Position numbers and translations under genes: made by a program
Shown: positions 9,081 to 17,708 of the stretch, in pieces
Numbering within the stretch: position 1 is the stretch's first letter
Layout of the letters: each line of letters starts with the position of its first letter
The notes under the pieces: generated by a model
The model's database searches: none
What the model saw: the letters and a program-made list of their open reading frames with translations, nothing else
Told to the model about the DNA's origin: nothing
Assembly (NCBI GenBank): GCA_964387775.1
Contig: CAYLZO010000025.1
Span: forward strand, 1 to 33,299
DNA from: CAYLZO01 sp964387775
GTDB taxonomy: Bacteria; Chloroflexota; Anaerolineae; JAAYZQ01
DNA length: 33,299 nt
Reading direction: 5' to 3'

Positions 9081-9487
9081 GACCGCGCCAAGAGCTCAAG
9101 CATATCGGCCGGCAGGCGACTGGCCCGGCCCTGGGCGTCCATGCAGATGTGTTTTGTCCAGCCGCTGACCAGGCGCTGCTGCGTCTCGGCGTGGTTTACC
9201 TCGTACTCTAGCCGCAGTCCCCGGCTGCGAACCTTCGCCAGCCAGGTGCGCACGATGACGGGATCGCCATAGCGGGCCGGGGCGTGGTAGCGGGCGTATA
9301 TTTCTGACACCGGCAGGTAATAGCCCTGCTGCTCCCACTCAACATAGTCCTCGCCGTGGGCGCGAAAGTACTCGCCCCGGCCCACCTCGAACCAGACCAG
9401 GTACTCGGCGTGGTAGACGACGCCCATGGCGTCGGTCTCGGCGTAACGGACGCGGAAGCTCGTCTCGACGACGCGCGGCTGGCTCAT
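9077..9487 (-). CDS. Acyl-CoA thioesterase, YbgC/4-hydroxybenzoyl-CoA thioesterase family
   Basis: This is a hot-dog-fold thioesterase of 136 residues, the normal length, hydrolysing short or aromatic acyl-CoA esters. The family motif YAETDAMGVVYHAEYLVWFE is at residues 15-34, with Asp19 in the position of the catalytic aspartate and the following Tyr/His of the substrate loop. A longer in-frame extension back to 9757 is rejected because it lies wholly inside the aminotransferase gene; ATG 9487 opens the conserved domain 10 nt after the aminotransferase stop. Its physiological substrate is unknown; the beta-oxidation context would allow recycling of CoA from dead-end acyl-CoAs. Confidence 0.88.
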   Translation of the reverse strand: MSQPRVVETSFRVRYAETDAMGVVYHAEYLVWFEVGRGEYFRAHGEDYVEWEQQGYYLPVSEIYARYHAPARYGDPVIVRTWLAKVRSRGLRLEYEVNHAETQQRLVSGWTKHICMDAQGRASRLPADMLELLARS

Positions 9488-9497
9488 TGTGACGGAG

Positions 9498-10736
<1,239 letters not shown>

Positions 10737-10855
10737 TTGAAAACCTCCTCGTTTTCGTTAGTATTTTGTGGGGGTGGAAAAATGTCTGAAGCTGATCTGG
10801 ACACGTACTTGAAGAAAAAAGTTGACCGGGCCTCCCCTTTCTTGCGAGCACGTTG

Positions 10856-10884
10856 ATTATACAACGATCCGCTTTCGAAATCAA
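10856..10884 (-). promoter_or_regulatory. Promoter of the aminotransferase-thioesterase operon
   Basis: On the minus strand TTGATT and TATAAT are spaced by 17 nt, giving a leader of about 110 nt before ATG 10736. Confidence 0.8.
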
Positions 10885-10932
10885 CTCCGGTGACAAGGAG
10901 CACCTCCAGGGCAGTTGCGAGGGTCCTGTGTC

Positions 10933-11574
10933 CTAGGCGTCCTGGCGCAGGTGTTCGAGCACCTCCCCGATTTCTTCGACCCGCTCGATGACATAATCCA
11001 CGCTCTCATCCGAGCCATCGCCGTCGACCAGCACGGTGACCATGCCCAGCGCCTTGGCCGGCCGCAGATTGCGGACATTGTCCTCGACGAGCAAGCATTC
11101 GTAGGGCTTTGCGTCGAGCATCTCGCAGATGCGCCGGTAGGCGGCCGGCTGGGGCTTGCTTTCATAGCCCACGTCGCGCACGTCCACGACCCGGTCAAAA
11201 TGCCGCCGGATGCCGAGTTGGTCCAGCACCTTCTCGGCGTGGTCCCGCGAGGCGTTGGTAAAGACGACCTTTTGCTCGGGCAGCCCGGCCAGCACGGCGT
11301 CCAGCTCGGCGTTGGGCCGGATGAACTCGTGCAGCGGAATGTCGTGGACGAGTTGCAGGAACTCGTCGGCGTCGATCTGGTGGTTGAGTTGCAAGCCGCG
11401 CATCGTCGTGCCATAGGCCTGGAAGTAGCGCCGCCGAAGCGCATCGGCCTCCTCGGGCGAAAGGCCAAAGCGCCCGCGGATGTAGCGCAGCATCAAAAGG
11501 CGGATCTGCTCCATGATGCCCGCCCGGCGGGGATAGAGGGTTTGGTCCAGGTCAAATAGGATCGTGCGAATCAT
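10933..11574 (-). CDS. HAD-superfamily phosphatase, pyrimidine 5'-nucleotidase-like
   Basis: This is a haloacid-dehalogenase-fold phosphatase of 213 residues. Motif I is ILFDLDQTLYP with nucleophile Asp8 and Asp10, motif II is VVFTNASRDHA, motif III is the Lys of SKPQPAAYRR and motif IV is LLVEDNVRNLRPAKALGM. DLDxTLYP together with a helical cap of this size is typical of the SSM1/PHM8-type pyrimidine nucleotidases. ATG 11574, directly before IRTILFDLD, is chosen over the in-frame start at 11616. Even so it overlaps the preceding PLP enzyme gene by 23 nt. Substrate unknown. Confidence 0.87.
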   Translation of the reverse strand: MIRTILFDLDQTLYPRRAGIMEQIRLLMLRYIRGRFGLSPEEADALRRRYFQAYGTTMRGLQLNHQIDADEFLQLVHDIPLHEFIRPNAELDAVLAGLPEQKVVFTNASRDHAEKVLDQLGIRRHFDRVVDVRDVGYESKPQPAAYRRICEMLDAKPYECLLVEDNVRNLRPAKALGMVTVLVDGDGSDESVDYVIERVEEIGEVLEHLRQDA

Positions 11575-12535
11575 CCGGTTCTGGTTCTCCCAGGATTGCT
11601 TGCAACAGCGCTGCATCGATGTTCCGTCCGGTCAGCACGGCGACGGCCCGCCCGCCCTCCACGTCGAGTTGGCCGCTCAACAGCGGCGCGACGGCGATGG
11701 CGCCGGAGCCCTCGACCAGCAGTTGCTCTCGTCGAAGCAGCCGGGCCACGGCGTGCCGGACGTCCTGCTCCGGCACGACCAGCACCTCGTCGATCAGGTC
11801 GCCGGCCAGCTCAAAGGGCAGCCGCCCAAAGCCGCCGGCCAGCCCGTCGCAGATGGTCGGTCCGGCGGGATAGGTCTCGTGGGCCCGGCCGTCGCGCAGC
11901 GAGAGATAGGCCGCTGGCGAGGCTTCGGGCTGCACGCCGATGATGCGCACGCCGGGGTTTATGGTCTTGGCCACGATGGCGATCCCGGCGATGAGCCCCC
12001 CGCCGCCCACGGGCACCAGGATCGTGTCCACGCCGGGTAGCTCTTCCATGATTTCCAGGCCCACGGTCGCCTGCCCGGCGATCACAAAGGGATCGTCGTA
12101 GGCCGAGATGTAGGCCAAGTCGTGTTCTTGGGCATACGCCTCGGCTAGCGCGTGGGCGGCGTCATAGTCGGCCCCGGCCCACCGCAGATTGCAGCCGGCG
12201 TGGCGCAGCCGCTCGACCTTGGTCGCGGCCGCGGTCTCGGGCACAAAAATCGTCGCCGGGGGCAGGCCCAGCGCCCGGCTGGCGTAGGCTGCCCCCAGCC
12301 CGTGGTTGCCGGCCGAGGCGGTGACGACGCCCCGCGCTGCCTCTTCCTCGGTGAGATGGGCCAGCCGGTTGAGCGCGCCGCGCACCTTGAACGAGCCGGT
12401 CCGCTGCCAGCACTCCAGCTTGAGATAGACCCGGCTCCGGCTGCGCGCCTCCGAGGGCAGGAGGGGCGTGGGCCAGACGTGCGGCTCGATGGTCCGGTGG
12501 GCGGCCAGCACGTCGGCCAGGGTGAGGGCCGTCAC
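11552..12535 (-). CDS. Threonine/serine dehydratase-like PLP enzyme (fold type II), no ACT domain
   Basis: This is a fold-type II PLP enzyme of 327 residues, resembling catabolic threonine ammonia-lyase and serine racemase. The Schiff-base lysine is Lys50 in RTGSFKVRGALNRL, the substrate-binding loop is TASAGNHGLGAAYA, and the glycine-rich phosphate loop is PVGGGGLIAGIA. It ends after the catalytic domain, so it lacks the C-terminal ACT-like regulatory domain of biosynthetic IlvA. The start is GTG 12535, overlapping the thiolase TGA stop (GTGA); the longer open frame upstream is only the reverse reading of the thiolase gene. It would deaminate threonine or serine to a 2-oxoacid, which fits amino-acid use. 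Confidence 0.87.
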   Translation of the reverse strand: MTALTLADVLAAHRTIEPHVWPTPLLPSEARSRSRVYLKLECWQRTGSFKVRGALNRLAHLTEEEAARGVVTASAGNHGLGAAYASRALGLPPATIFVPETAAATKVERLRHAGCNLRWAGADYDAAHALAEAYAQEHDLAYISAYDDPFVIAGQATVGLEIMEELPGVDTILVPVGGGGLIAGIAIVAKTINPGVRIIGVQPEASPAAYLSLRDGRAHETYPAGPTICDGLAGGFGRLPFELAGDLIDEVLVVPEQDVRHAVARLLRREQLLVEGSGAIAVAPLLSGQLDVEGGRAVAVLTGRNIDAALLQAILGEPEPDDSHDPI

Positions 12536-13719
12536 GCGACCTCCACGACGGCGGCGCAGCCGTTGGCGCCCGCGCCGCAGATGGTTGCCAGGCCGAGGCC
12601 GCCCCCCCGCGCGCGCAGCGCATAGATCAGCGTCATCAGAATCCGCGCCCCGGTGGCGCCCACCGGATGGCCGACCGCCACAGAGCCGCCGTTGACGTTG
12701 ACGCGCTCGGGGTCCACGCCCAGCTCGGCGAGGCTGGTCAGCGTCACAGCGGCAAAGGCCTCGTTGATCTCCCACAGGTCCACGTCGGCGGGGCGCAGGC
12801 CGGCGGCCTCCAGTGCGACCCGGGCGGCCAGCGCCGGCACGACGTTGATCGCCTCCGGCGGTGCCGAGGCCCGGCCCGTGGCGACGAGGCGGGCCAGGGG
12901 GCGCACGGCCAGATCGCGGGCCACTCCGGCAGAGGCCAGCACCAGCGCCGCCGCGCCGTCGTTCAGGCCGGGGGCGTTGCCGGCGGTGACGGTGCCCGCC
13001 GGCTCAAAAGCGGGGGGCAGGGCGGCCAGCTTGTCATAATTTGTTCCGAGGCGAGGCTGCTCGTCGGCGGCGACGGTCGTGTCACCCCGCCGGCCCTCGA
13101 CGGTCACGGGCACGATCTCGCCGGCGAAAAATCCGGCGGCGCGGGCGGCCTCGTAGCGCTGCTGGCTGCGCAGCGCCCAGCGGTCCTGAGCTTCGCGGTC
13201 GATGCCGCGTGCCAGCGCGTCCCGCCCGGCATAGACGCCCATGTGGGCGCCAGTGATGGGGCAGGTGAGGGCCATCGTCAGAGCGTCCACGATCTCGCCG
13301 TGGCCCAGCCGGTAGCCAAAGCGGGCGCCGGGCAGCGTGTAGGGCACCTGGCTCATGCTCTCGAATCCGCCGGCGACGGCGACGGCTGGCGCTTTGGCCG
13401 CGCCGTGGCGGATGGCGTCGGCGGCGAGCTCGACGGCCACCAGCGCCGAGGTGCAGGCGGTGTTGACGTCGGTGACGTCACAGGCGGCCGGCAGCCCGGC
13501 TTTCAGGGCTACCTGGCGGCCCGGCACCTGGCCCAGCGTCGCCGCGCCCAGGCAGTTGCCCAGGAAGGACCGCTCGATCCGCCCGGCGGGCAGGCCGGCG
13601 CGGGCCACGGCCTCGCGGACGGCGACCGCGCCCAGCTCCACCGGCGAGAGGTCGCGGAAGGCCCCGCCAAAGCGGCCAAAGGGCGTGCGGGCGGCGCTGA
13701 GGATGACGACGTGTATCAC
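12532..13719 (-). CDS. Thiolase family protein (acetyl-CoA acyltransferase) with divergent active-site neighbourhood
   Basis: This 395-residue protein has both thiolase domains. The nucleophile Cys89 lies in VNTACTSALVAVE, where common thiolases have N-R-x-C-x-S-G. The C-terminal catalytic pair is His351 in GHPVGATGAR and Cys381 in ICGAGANGCA (usual C-G-G-G-x-G). All three catalytic residues are therefore kept but their surroundings differ from the second thiolase in this window (22174-23370), suggesting a different acyl chain preference. The start is GTG 13719, with AAGGA ten bases before it and a GTGA overlap with the small gene upstream. The product should be acetyl-CoA plus a shortened acyl-CoA, or the reverse condensation. 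Confidence 0.88.
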   Translation of the reverse strand: MIHVVILSAARTPFGRFGGAFRDLSPVELGAVAVREAVARAGLPAGRIERSFLGNCLGAATLGQVPGRQVALKAGLPAACDVTDVNTACTSALVAVELAADAIRHGAAKAPAVAVAGGFESMSQVPYTLPGARFGYRLGHGEIVDALTMALTCPITGAHMGVYAGRDALARGIDREAQDRWALRSQQRYEAARAAGFFAGEIVPVTVEGRRGDTTVAADEQPRLGTNYDKLAALPPAFEPAGTVTAGNAPGLNDGAAALVLASAGVARDLAVRPLARLVATGRASAPPEAINVVPALAARVALEAAGLRPADVDLWEINEAFAAVTLTSLAELGVDPERVNVNGGSVAVGHPVGATGARILMTLIYALRARGGGLGLATICGAGANGCAAVVEVA

Positions 13720-14024
13720 TCGTATGATCCTTGTGGCCCGGCGAGTGCCGGCATTTTGACCTGCTCACTTGCGGCGTGGCGGCTGTCTTTGCGGAGGCGT
13801 TCTTGATAGTCCATCAGGTCGTCTCTGGCCGTGTCCCATCGTTCGTCTTCGTCGTGGAGGCCGGCCAAGGCGGTGATGGTATCTTCCAGCAGTGCCTCGT
13901 CAGGCCGGAAGGTTGTCCTCCGCAAAACGCGGACAGCCCAGGCCGACGTGTCACGCTTGCCGCAAGCGCCTGTCAAGTAGTCTGTAATTCGGACGATAGT
14001 TTCATCCTGCAAGGCCTTTTTCAT
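13716..14024 (-). CDS. Small hypothetical protein, 102 residues
   Basis: Not recognised. It is a charged, probably all-helical soluble protein. The middle part, FRPDEALLEDTITALAGLHD, resembles helical segments of small accessory proteins often found in two-gene cassettes, but no family can be named. ATG 14024 overlaps the stop of the preceding 88-residue gene (ATGA), and its own stop overlaps the thiolase GTG (GTGA), so it is the second gene of a five-gene overlapping chain. Base composition is less GC-biased than in the neighbouring enzymes, which hints at separate origin. Reality as a gene is supported mainly by the tight overlaps on both sides. Confidence 0.6.
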   Translation of the reverse strand: MKKALQDETIVRITDYLTGACGKRDTSAWAVRVLRRTTFRPDEALLEDTITALAGLHDEDERWDTARDDLMDYQERLRKDSRHAASEQVKMPALAGPQGSYE

Positions 14025-14287
14025 GGTTCTCTCGTTATCCCTCCAGAAAAGTCCTCCTCATAGCTGGGATCTCGGCTGCCCGGTATCTCGTGAGGACCAT
14101 GCACGCAGTCGCCTGCTTGGTCATAGGCCAAGTGGTAGAGAACAAGATGGTGTCCGGCGCTGTCCTTGACTTTCACAATGATGGATACGTCTCCATTCTG
14201 TCTCAAGCTTCTCTCAATCTGTAGGTGAGACCCGTCAGGGTTGTGGATTACCTGTTTGGGATAACGATAGATCGTTGGATTGCTCAT
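14021..14287 (-). CDS. Small hypothetical protein, 88 residues
   Basis: Not recognised. It has no signal peptide or membrane segment. Alternating hydrophobic residues (VSIIVKV, HHLVLYHLAYD) predict beta strands, and the C-terminal third is polar with His, Pro and Asp. ATG 14287 is chosen over an in-frame start at 14347 because a candidate promoter lies at 14338-14367, which would put the transcript start inside the longer version. It overlaps the next gene by ATGA. The pair 14021-14287 and 13716-14024 could be a toxin-antitoxin-like or other two-gene cassette, but nothing in the sequence proves this. Confidence 0.55.
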   Translation of the reverse strand: MSNPTIYRYPKQVIHNPDGSHLQIERSLRQNGDVSIIVKVKDSAGHHLVLYHLAYDQAGDCVHGPHEIPGSRDPSYEEDFSGGITREP

Positions 14288-14337
14288 GCCCTCAGCCCTG
14301 ATGCTGGCCCGTCTGGTCTTGGTTGTGCTCCAAACAC

Positions 14338-14367
14338 ATAATATCACACCTGGGCCGCTTTGGCAAA
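14338..14367 (-). promoter_or_regulatory. Candidate promoter for the five-gene chain 14287-10933
   Basis: On the minus strand TTTGCC and TATTAT are separated by 18 nt. The match is weaker than the other promoters here, but it is the only candidate between the etf terminator and the first small gene. Confidence 0.4.
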
Positions 14368-14373
14368 CAAAAG

Positions 14374-14433
14374 GGCGGGAAGCCGGGGACGAAGCGACGC
14401 CAGTAGCGTCGCCGTTGTCCCTGGCTTCCCGCC
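14374..14433 (-). terminator. Two-tier terminator hairpin after etfA
   Basis: An outer stem of 17 pairs (14374-14390 with 14417-14433, one G-T pair) encloses an inner perfect 7-bp stem (14394-14400 with 14406-14412). On the minus strand it is followed by TTTTGTTT. It ends the acyl-CoA dehydrogenase/etf operon 20 nt after the etfA stop. Confidence 0.85.
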
Positions 14434-14453
14434 GGATGGAAAAGGGCGCGGGC

Positions 14454-15569
14454 CTATCCGGCCAGCGCCTCCAGCATAGACGGGATGATCTCCCTCGCGT
14501 CGCCGACCACGGCCATGTTGGCGACTTTCATGATCGGCGCCTCCTCGTCGGGGTTGATGGCGACGACGAATTTCGCCTCTTGCAGGCCAAAGTAGTGATA
14601 GATGTCGCCCGAGACGCCGCAGGCCACGTACAGGTCAGGCGCGACCGACTCGCCGGCGACGCCCACGATCTGCTCCTCGGCGATCCAGCCCTCGTCGAAG
14701 GCGCCCCGCGAGCCGGCGACGGCGCCGCCTCCCTCGGCTCCGCTCGGGACGCCCTTCGGTCGCAGCGCTGCGGCCAACTGCTCCACCAGCTTGAAGCCGT
14801 CGGCATCGCCCATGCCCCGCCCGGCCGAGACGACGACCTTGGCCTTTTTGAGCGGGGTCGGCGGCAGGTCCAACTCGGCGTCCCGATCGAGCCAGGTCAG
14901 GCGGGCACTCACATCGTCGAGAGCCAAATCCACGACCTGGACGTCGCCGGAGCGGTACTCGTCGGCGTAGGGCAGGCGAAAGTAGCCGGGCTGGAGGGTC
15001 GCCATCTGGGGCCGGGCCTCGGGGCAGGCGACGGTGTGGTATACCTCGCCGCCCATGACCTCAAAGGTGCCCAGCAGCAATCGCTCCGACATGTCGAGGC
15101 CGAGCTGGACGCAGTGGCTGATCAGCCCCGTGTCGAGCCGCTGGGCCAGCCGGGGCGCCAGGTCGTCGCCCAGGGGCGTGGCGGCCAGGAGCAGGATCTC
15201 GGGCCGGTAGTCGTTCACCAGGTCGGTCAGGACGTGGGCGTAGAGGCCGGGCAGGTACTCGGCCAGAGCCGGATGGTCGGCGACCAATACCTTGTCGGCG
15301 CCGTAAGCAAACAGCTTCTCGCCCAGCACCTCGAGCCCGCCTGTGGTGAGCGCCGTCGAACCAGCGCCCAGCAGCAGGCCATAGACGTAGACGCCGATCA
15401 TGTCGGCCAGCTCGCGGGCCTGGCCCAGGGCTTCCAGGCTGGCGGGCAGCAGCTCACCATCCGTTGCTGCCGGCTCGACCACGACCCAGATGTTGCGATA
15501 GCCCTCGCCAACCTCCTCGACCGCCGGCGCCTCCTCCTCCAATAAATCATCGAAAAAGTCGAAATCCAT
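14454..15569 (-). CDS. etfA: Electron transfer flavoprotein alpha subunit (EtfA/FixB)
   Basis: EtfA is the FAD-carrying subunit of ETF, which takes electrons from acyl-CoA dehydrogenases; it has 371 residues. The N-terminal part (after an acidic extension of about 22 residues) is the ETF alpha/beta domain. The C-terminal FAD domain shows VVSAGRGMGD near 247-254, AGSRGAFDEGW near 285-295, then APDLYVACGVSGD and FVVAINPDEEAPI. Compared with relatives, the segment at residues 270-281 (PKGVPSGAEGG) is an insertion encoded by a short dispersed repeat. ATG 15569 is chosen because AGGAGGAAG precedes it; the longer frame would run into the intergenic heptamer array. It is the last gene of the operon. 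Confidence 0.92.
   Translation of the reverse strand: MDFDFFDDLLEEEAPAVEEVGEGYRNIWVVVEPAATDGELLPASLEALGQARELADMIGVYVYGLLLGAGSTALTTGGLEVLGEKLFAYGADKVLVADHPALAEYLPGLYAHVLTDLVNDYRPEILLLAATPLGDDLAPRLAQRLDTGLISHCVQLGLDMSERLLLGTFEVMGGEVYHTVACPEARPQMATLQPGYFRLPYADEYRSGDVQVVDLALDDVSARLTWLDRDAELDLPPTPLKKAKVVVSAGRGMGDADGFKLVEQLAAALRPKGVPSGAEGGGAVAGSRGAFDEGWIAEEQIVGVAGESVAPDLYVACGVSGDIYHYFGLQEAKFVVAINPDEEAPIMKVANMAVVGDAREIIPSMLEALAG
14727..14762 (-). repeat. In-frame short repeat insertion inside etfA
   Basis: The core at 14731-14749 is 16/19 identical to the core at 18337-18355 in the acyl-CoA dehydrogenase gene. It encodes residues 270-281 of EtfA, rich in G, P, S and E, inside the FAD domain. Together with the neighbouring CCGAAGGGCG it forms an imperfect palindrome. 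Confidence 0.6.
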
Positions 15570-15582
15570 CAGCTTCCTCCTG

Positions 15583-15645
15583 CAATACCCAATATCCAAT
15601 ATCAAATATCTGCTAGAGATTGGATATTAGAGATTAGATATTAGG
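15583..15645 (-). repeat. Heptamer array A (unit CAATATC), inverted halves, between etfB and etfA
   Basis: Four units of 7 nt (CAATACC, CAATATC, CAATATC, AAATATC at 15583-15610), a 7-nt spacer, then four units of the complementary type (GATTGGA, TATTAGA, GATTAGA, TATTAGG at 15618-15645). The array overlaps the etfB stop codon and ends a few bases before the etfA ribosome site. Confidence 0.8.
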
Positions 15646-16417
15646 CAACCAGTTTTTGCAGCTTCAGGGCCATGACCACGTCGTGGGCCACGTCCGCCGG
15701 ATCGCCCCGGAGTTTCTCGCCCACTTCCAGCGGCGGCGGAAAGCCCTCGCGGCGGAAGGCGAGCAGCGGCTGGAGGGCTGCCTCGTCCAGGCCGAGGTCG
15801 GCGGCGTCCCAGACCGTGACGTCCCACTCGCGGTAGGCGTTCATGATCCGCGCGCCGGGGGCGTAGCGCGGCGGGAATGCCTCGGGCGCGACGGTGACGA
15901 CGGCCGGGATGGCCGTCTCGACGGCGGCGACGCCCATCTCCCAGCGGCGGGTGGCCTCGATCGTGTCGTCGTTGACCATCAAGGTATAGACGTCCGTCAC
16001 CTGGACGTAGCCGAGGGCCTCGGCCAGGCGCGGCCCGAGCTGGCCCGAGCCGGTGTCGCTCGACGCGCGCCCGGCGATGATAAGATCAACATCGCCCAGC
16101 TTTGTGAGCGCTGCCGCCAGGATGCGCGTCGTGACCGTCACGTCGGCGTCCGCAAACGTCTCGTCGCTGAGCAAGTAAGCGGCGTCGCAGCCCATGGCCA
16201 GCGCCTCGCGCAGCGCGTCGTCGGCGCGGGGCTCGCCCATGCTGACGGCAATGACCTCATCGCCATCGCCCTTGACGCGCAGCGCCGCCTCGACGGCCGC
16301 CTTGCTGGCCGGATCGACGATATAGTCCTCGCGGTTGACGAAAATCCGCTCCTTGTCCCGCCGCACGGTCACGCCGGCCGGGTCGAGGATCTGTTTGACG
16401 AGTACGATGATTCTCAT
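15641..16417 (-). CDS. etfB: Electron transfer flavoprotein beta subunit (EtfB/FixA)
   Basis: EtfB is the AMP-binding (or FAD-binding, in bifurcating forms) partner of EtfA; it has 258 residues, the normal length. It opens with MRIIVLVKQILDPAGVTVR, the family start. It then has YIVDPASKAAVEAALRVK, the signature-like VIAVSMGEPRADDALREALAMGCD, and the nucleotide-binding stretch LIIAGRASSDTGSGQLGPRLAE. The C-terminus LKLQKLVA is a short EtfA-embracing arm. ATG 16417 is preceded by AAGGAG; a longer frame upstream reads through array B and is rejected. Whether this ETF is a simple carrier or a bifurcating type cannot be decided here; no Fix/Bcd partner is present. Confidence 0.93.
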   Translation of the reverse strand: MRIIVLVKQILDPAGVTVRRDKERIFVNREDYIVDPASKAAVEAALRVKGDGDEVIAVSMGEPRADDALREALAMGCDAAYLLSDETFADADVTVTTRILAAALTKLGDVDLIIAGRASSDTGSGQLGPRLAEALGYVQVTDVYTLMVNDDTIEATRRWEMGVAAVETAIPAVVTVAPEAFPPRYAPGARIMNAYREWDVTVWDAADLGLDEAALQPLLAFRREGFPPPLEVGEKLRGDPADVAHDVVMALKLQKLVA

Positions 16418-16441
16418 TCGATCATCTCCTTCTGGCAAGTT

Positions 16442-16524
16442 CGGGTATCGGGTATCGGGTATCCGGGAATCGGGTAGATTCGTCAATGCCTGGTATCTGA
16501 TACCTGATACCTGGTACCTGATAC
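16442..16524 (-). repeat. Heptamer array B (unit CGGGTAT), inverted halves, between acyl-CoA dehydrogenase and etfB
   Basis: Five units (three exact CGGGTAT copies at 16442-16462, then CGGGAAT and CGGGTAG), a 12-nt spacer, then five units of the complementary type (CTGGTAT, CTGATAC twice, CTGGTAC, CTGATAC at 16490-16524). It abuts the stop codon of the dehydrogenase gene. The halves can pair as a long imperfect hairpin. Confidence 0.85.
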
Positions 16525-16527
16525 CGG

Positions 16528-17694
16528 CTAAGTCGGGATACGCAGCCCGTGCGGCCGGAAGAGGTTGGCGGCGATGACGATGCGCTGGATCTCGTTGGTG
16601 CCCTCGTAAATCTCGGTGATGCGCTGGTCGCGCCAGCCCAGCTCGATCCAGTGGTCGCGGCTGTAGCCCAGCGCGCCGTGGATCTGCATGGCCCGGTCGA
16701 CGCAGCGGTGGGCCACCTCCGACCCGAACAGCTTGCAGGCCGAGGCTTCGAGGATGTGGGGCTGGTGGGTGTCGATGAGCCACGCGGTGCGGTAGATGAG
16801 GGAGCGCAGGGCCTCGATCTCGACGGCCATGTCGGCGATCATAAAGTGGACCGACTGCTTGGTGGCGATGGGCACGCCGAACTGCTCGCGGGCCTTGGCC
16901 CACTGGATGCTGGCCTCCATGGCCGCCTGGGCGCCGCCCAACGTCGCCGCGCCGAGGCTGGCCCGCCCGATGTCGAGCGTTTTCATAAAGGTCAAGAAGC
17001 CGGCGCCGAACTGGCCCAGCACGTTCTCCTTGGGCACGCGCACGTCCTGGAACACGCACTCGGCCGTCGAGCTGCCCCGGATGCCCATCTTGTCCTCCAG
17101 GCTGCCGATGCTATAGCCGGGCGTGTTGGTCTCGACGATAAAGGCCGTGATGCCGCCGTAGGCGCCCAGGGCCGGGTCGGTGACGGCCATGACGGTAATG
17201 ATGTCGGCGATGTCGCCGTTGGTGATAAACACCTTGGCGCCGTTGAGTACGTACTCGTCGCCGTCGCGCACGGCCGTGGTCTTGATGGCCGCCGCGTCGG
17301 AGCCGGCCTGGGCCTCGGTCAGGCCAAAGGCGCCGATGGCCGTGCCCTGGGCCAGGGGCACCAAGAACTTTTGCTTCTGTTCCTCGGTGCCGTCCAGGTA
17401 GATGGCCATGGCGCCGATGCCGATGTGGGCGCCGATGATGGTCGCCGTGCTGCTGCACACTTTGCCCAGCTCTTCCATGAAAATGCAATAGCCCATCTCG
17501 CCGCCGCCCATCCCGCCGTACTCCTGGGGAAAGGGCACGCCCATCAGACCCAGCTCGGCCGCCTTTTTGATGTTGTCGTGGGGCACGCGGTGCTCGCGGT
17601 CGATGATCTTGGCCACGGGCCGCACTTCGTTCTCCACGAATTCGCGGACCATGCGGCGGAAGAGCTGCTGTTCTTTGGGAAAGGTAAAGTCCAT
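16528..17694 (-). CDS. Acyl-CoA dehydrogenase (first copy, next to etfB)
   Basis: This FAD enzyme makes the alpha-beta double bond of acyl-CoA and passes electrons to ETF; it has 388 residues, the normal length. Seen: N-terminal helical domain, the FAD/substrate loop AFGLTEAQAGSD, the middle beta domain with VFITNGDIADI, the loop KMGIRGSSTAECVFQDVRVP, the C-terminal helices with REQFGVPI and QIHGALGYSRDH, and the catalytic base Glu364 in EIYEGTNEIQRIVIA. This places it with short- to medium-chain or short-branched enzymes. The start is ATG 17694 after GAAGGAGG. It follows the second dehydrogenase by only 14 nt, the one gap of this operon without a repeat array. Confidence 0.93.
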   Translation of the reverse strand: MDFTFPKEQQLFRRMVREFVENEVRPVAKIIDREHRVPHDNIKKAAELGLMGVPFPQEYGGMGGGEMGYCIFMEELGKVCSSTATIIGAHIGIGAMAIYLDGTEEQKQKFLVPLAQGTAIGAFGLTEAQAGSDAAAIKTTAVRDGDEYVLNGAKVFITNGDIADIITVMAVTDPALGAYGGITAFIVETNTPGYSIGSLEDKMGIRGSSTAECVFQDVRVPKENVLGQFGAGFLTFMKTLDIGRASLGAATLGGAQAAMEASIQWAKAREQFGVPIATKQSVHFMIADMAVEIEALRSLIYRTAWLIDTHQPHILEASACKLFGSEVAHRCVDRAMQIHGALGYSRDHWIELGWRDQRITEIYEGTNEIQRIVIAANLFRPHGLRIPT

Positions 17695-17708
17695 AATCCC
17701 GCCTCCTT

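Noticed and set aside
15611..15617. Insertion-sequence end inside array A
   Set aside because: The 7-nt spacer has no transposase, no target duplication and is fully explained by the array pattern.
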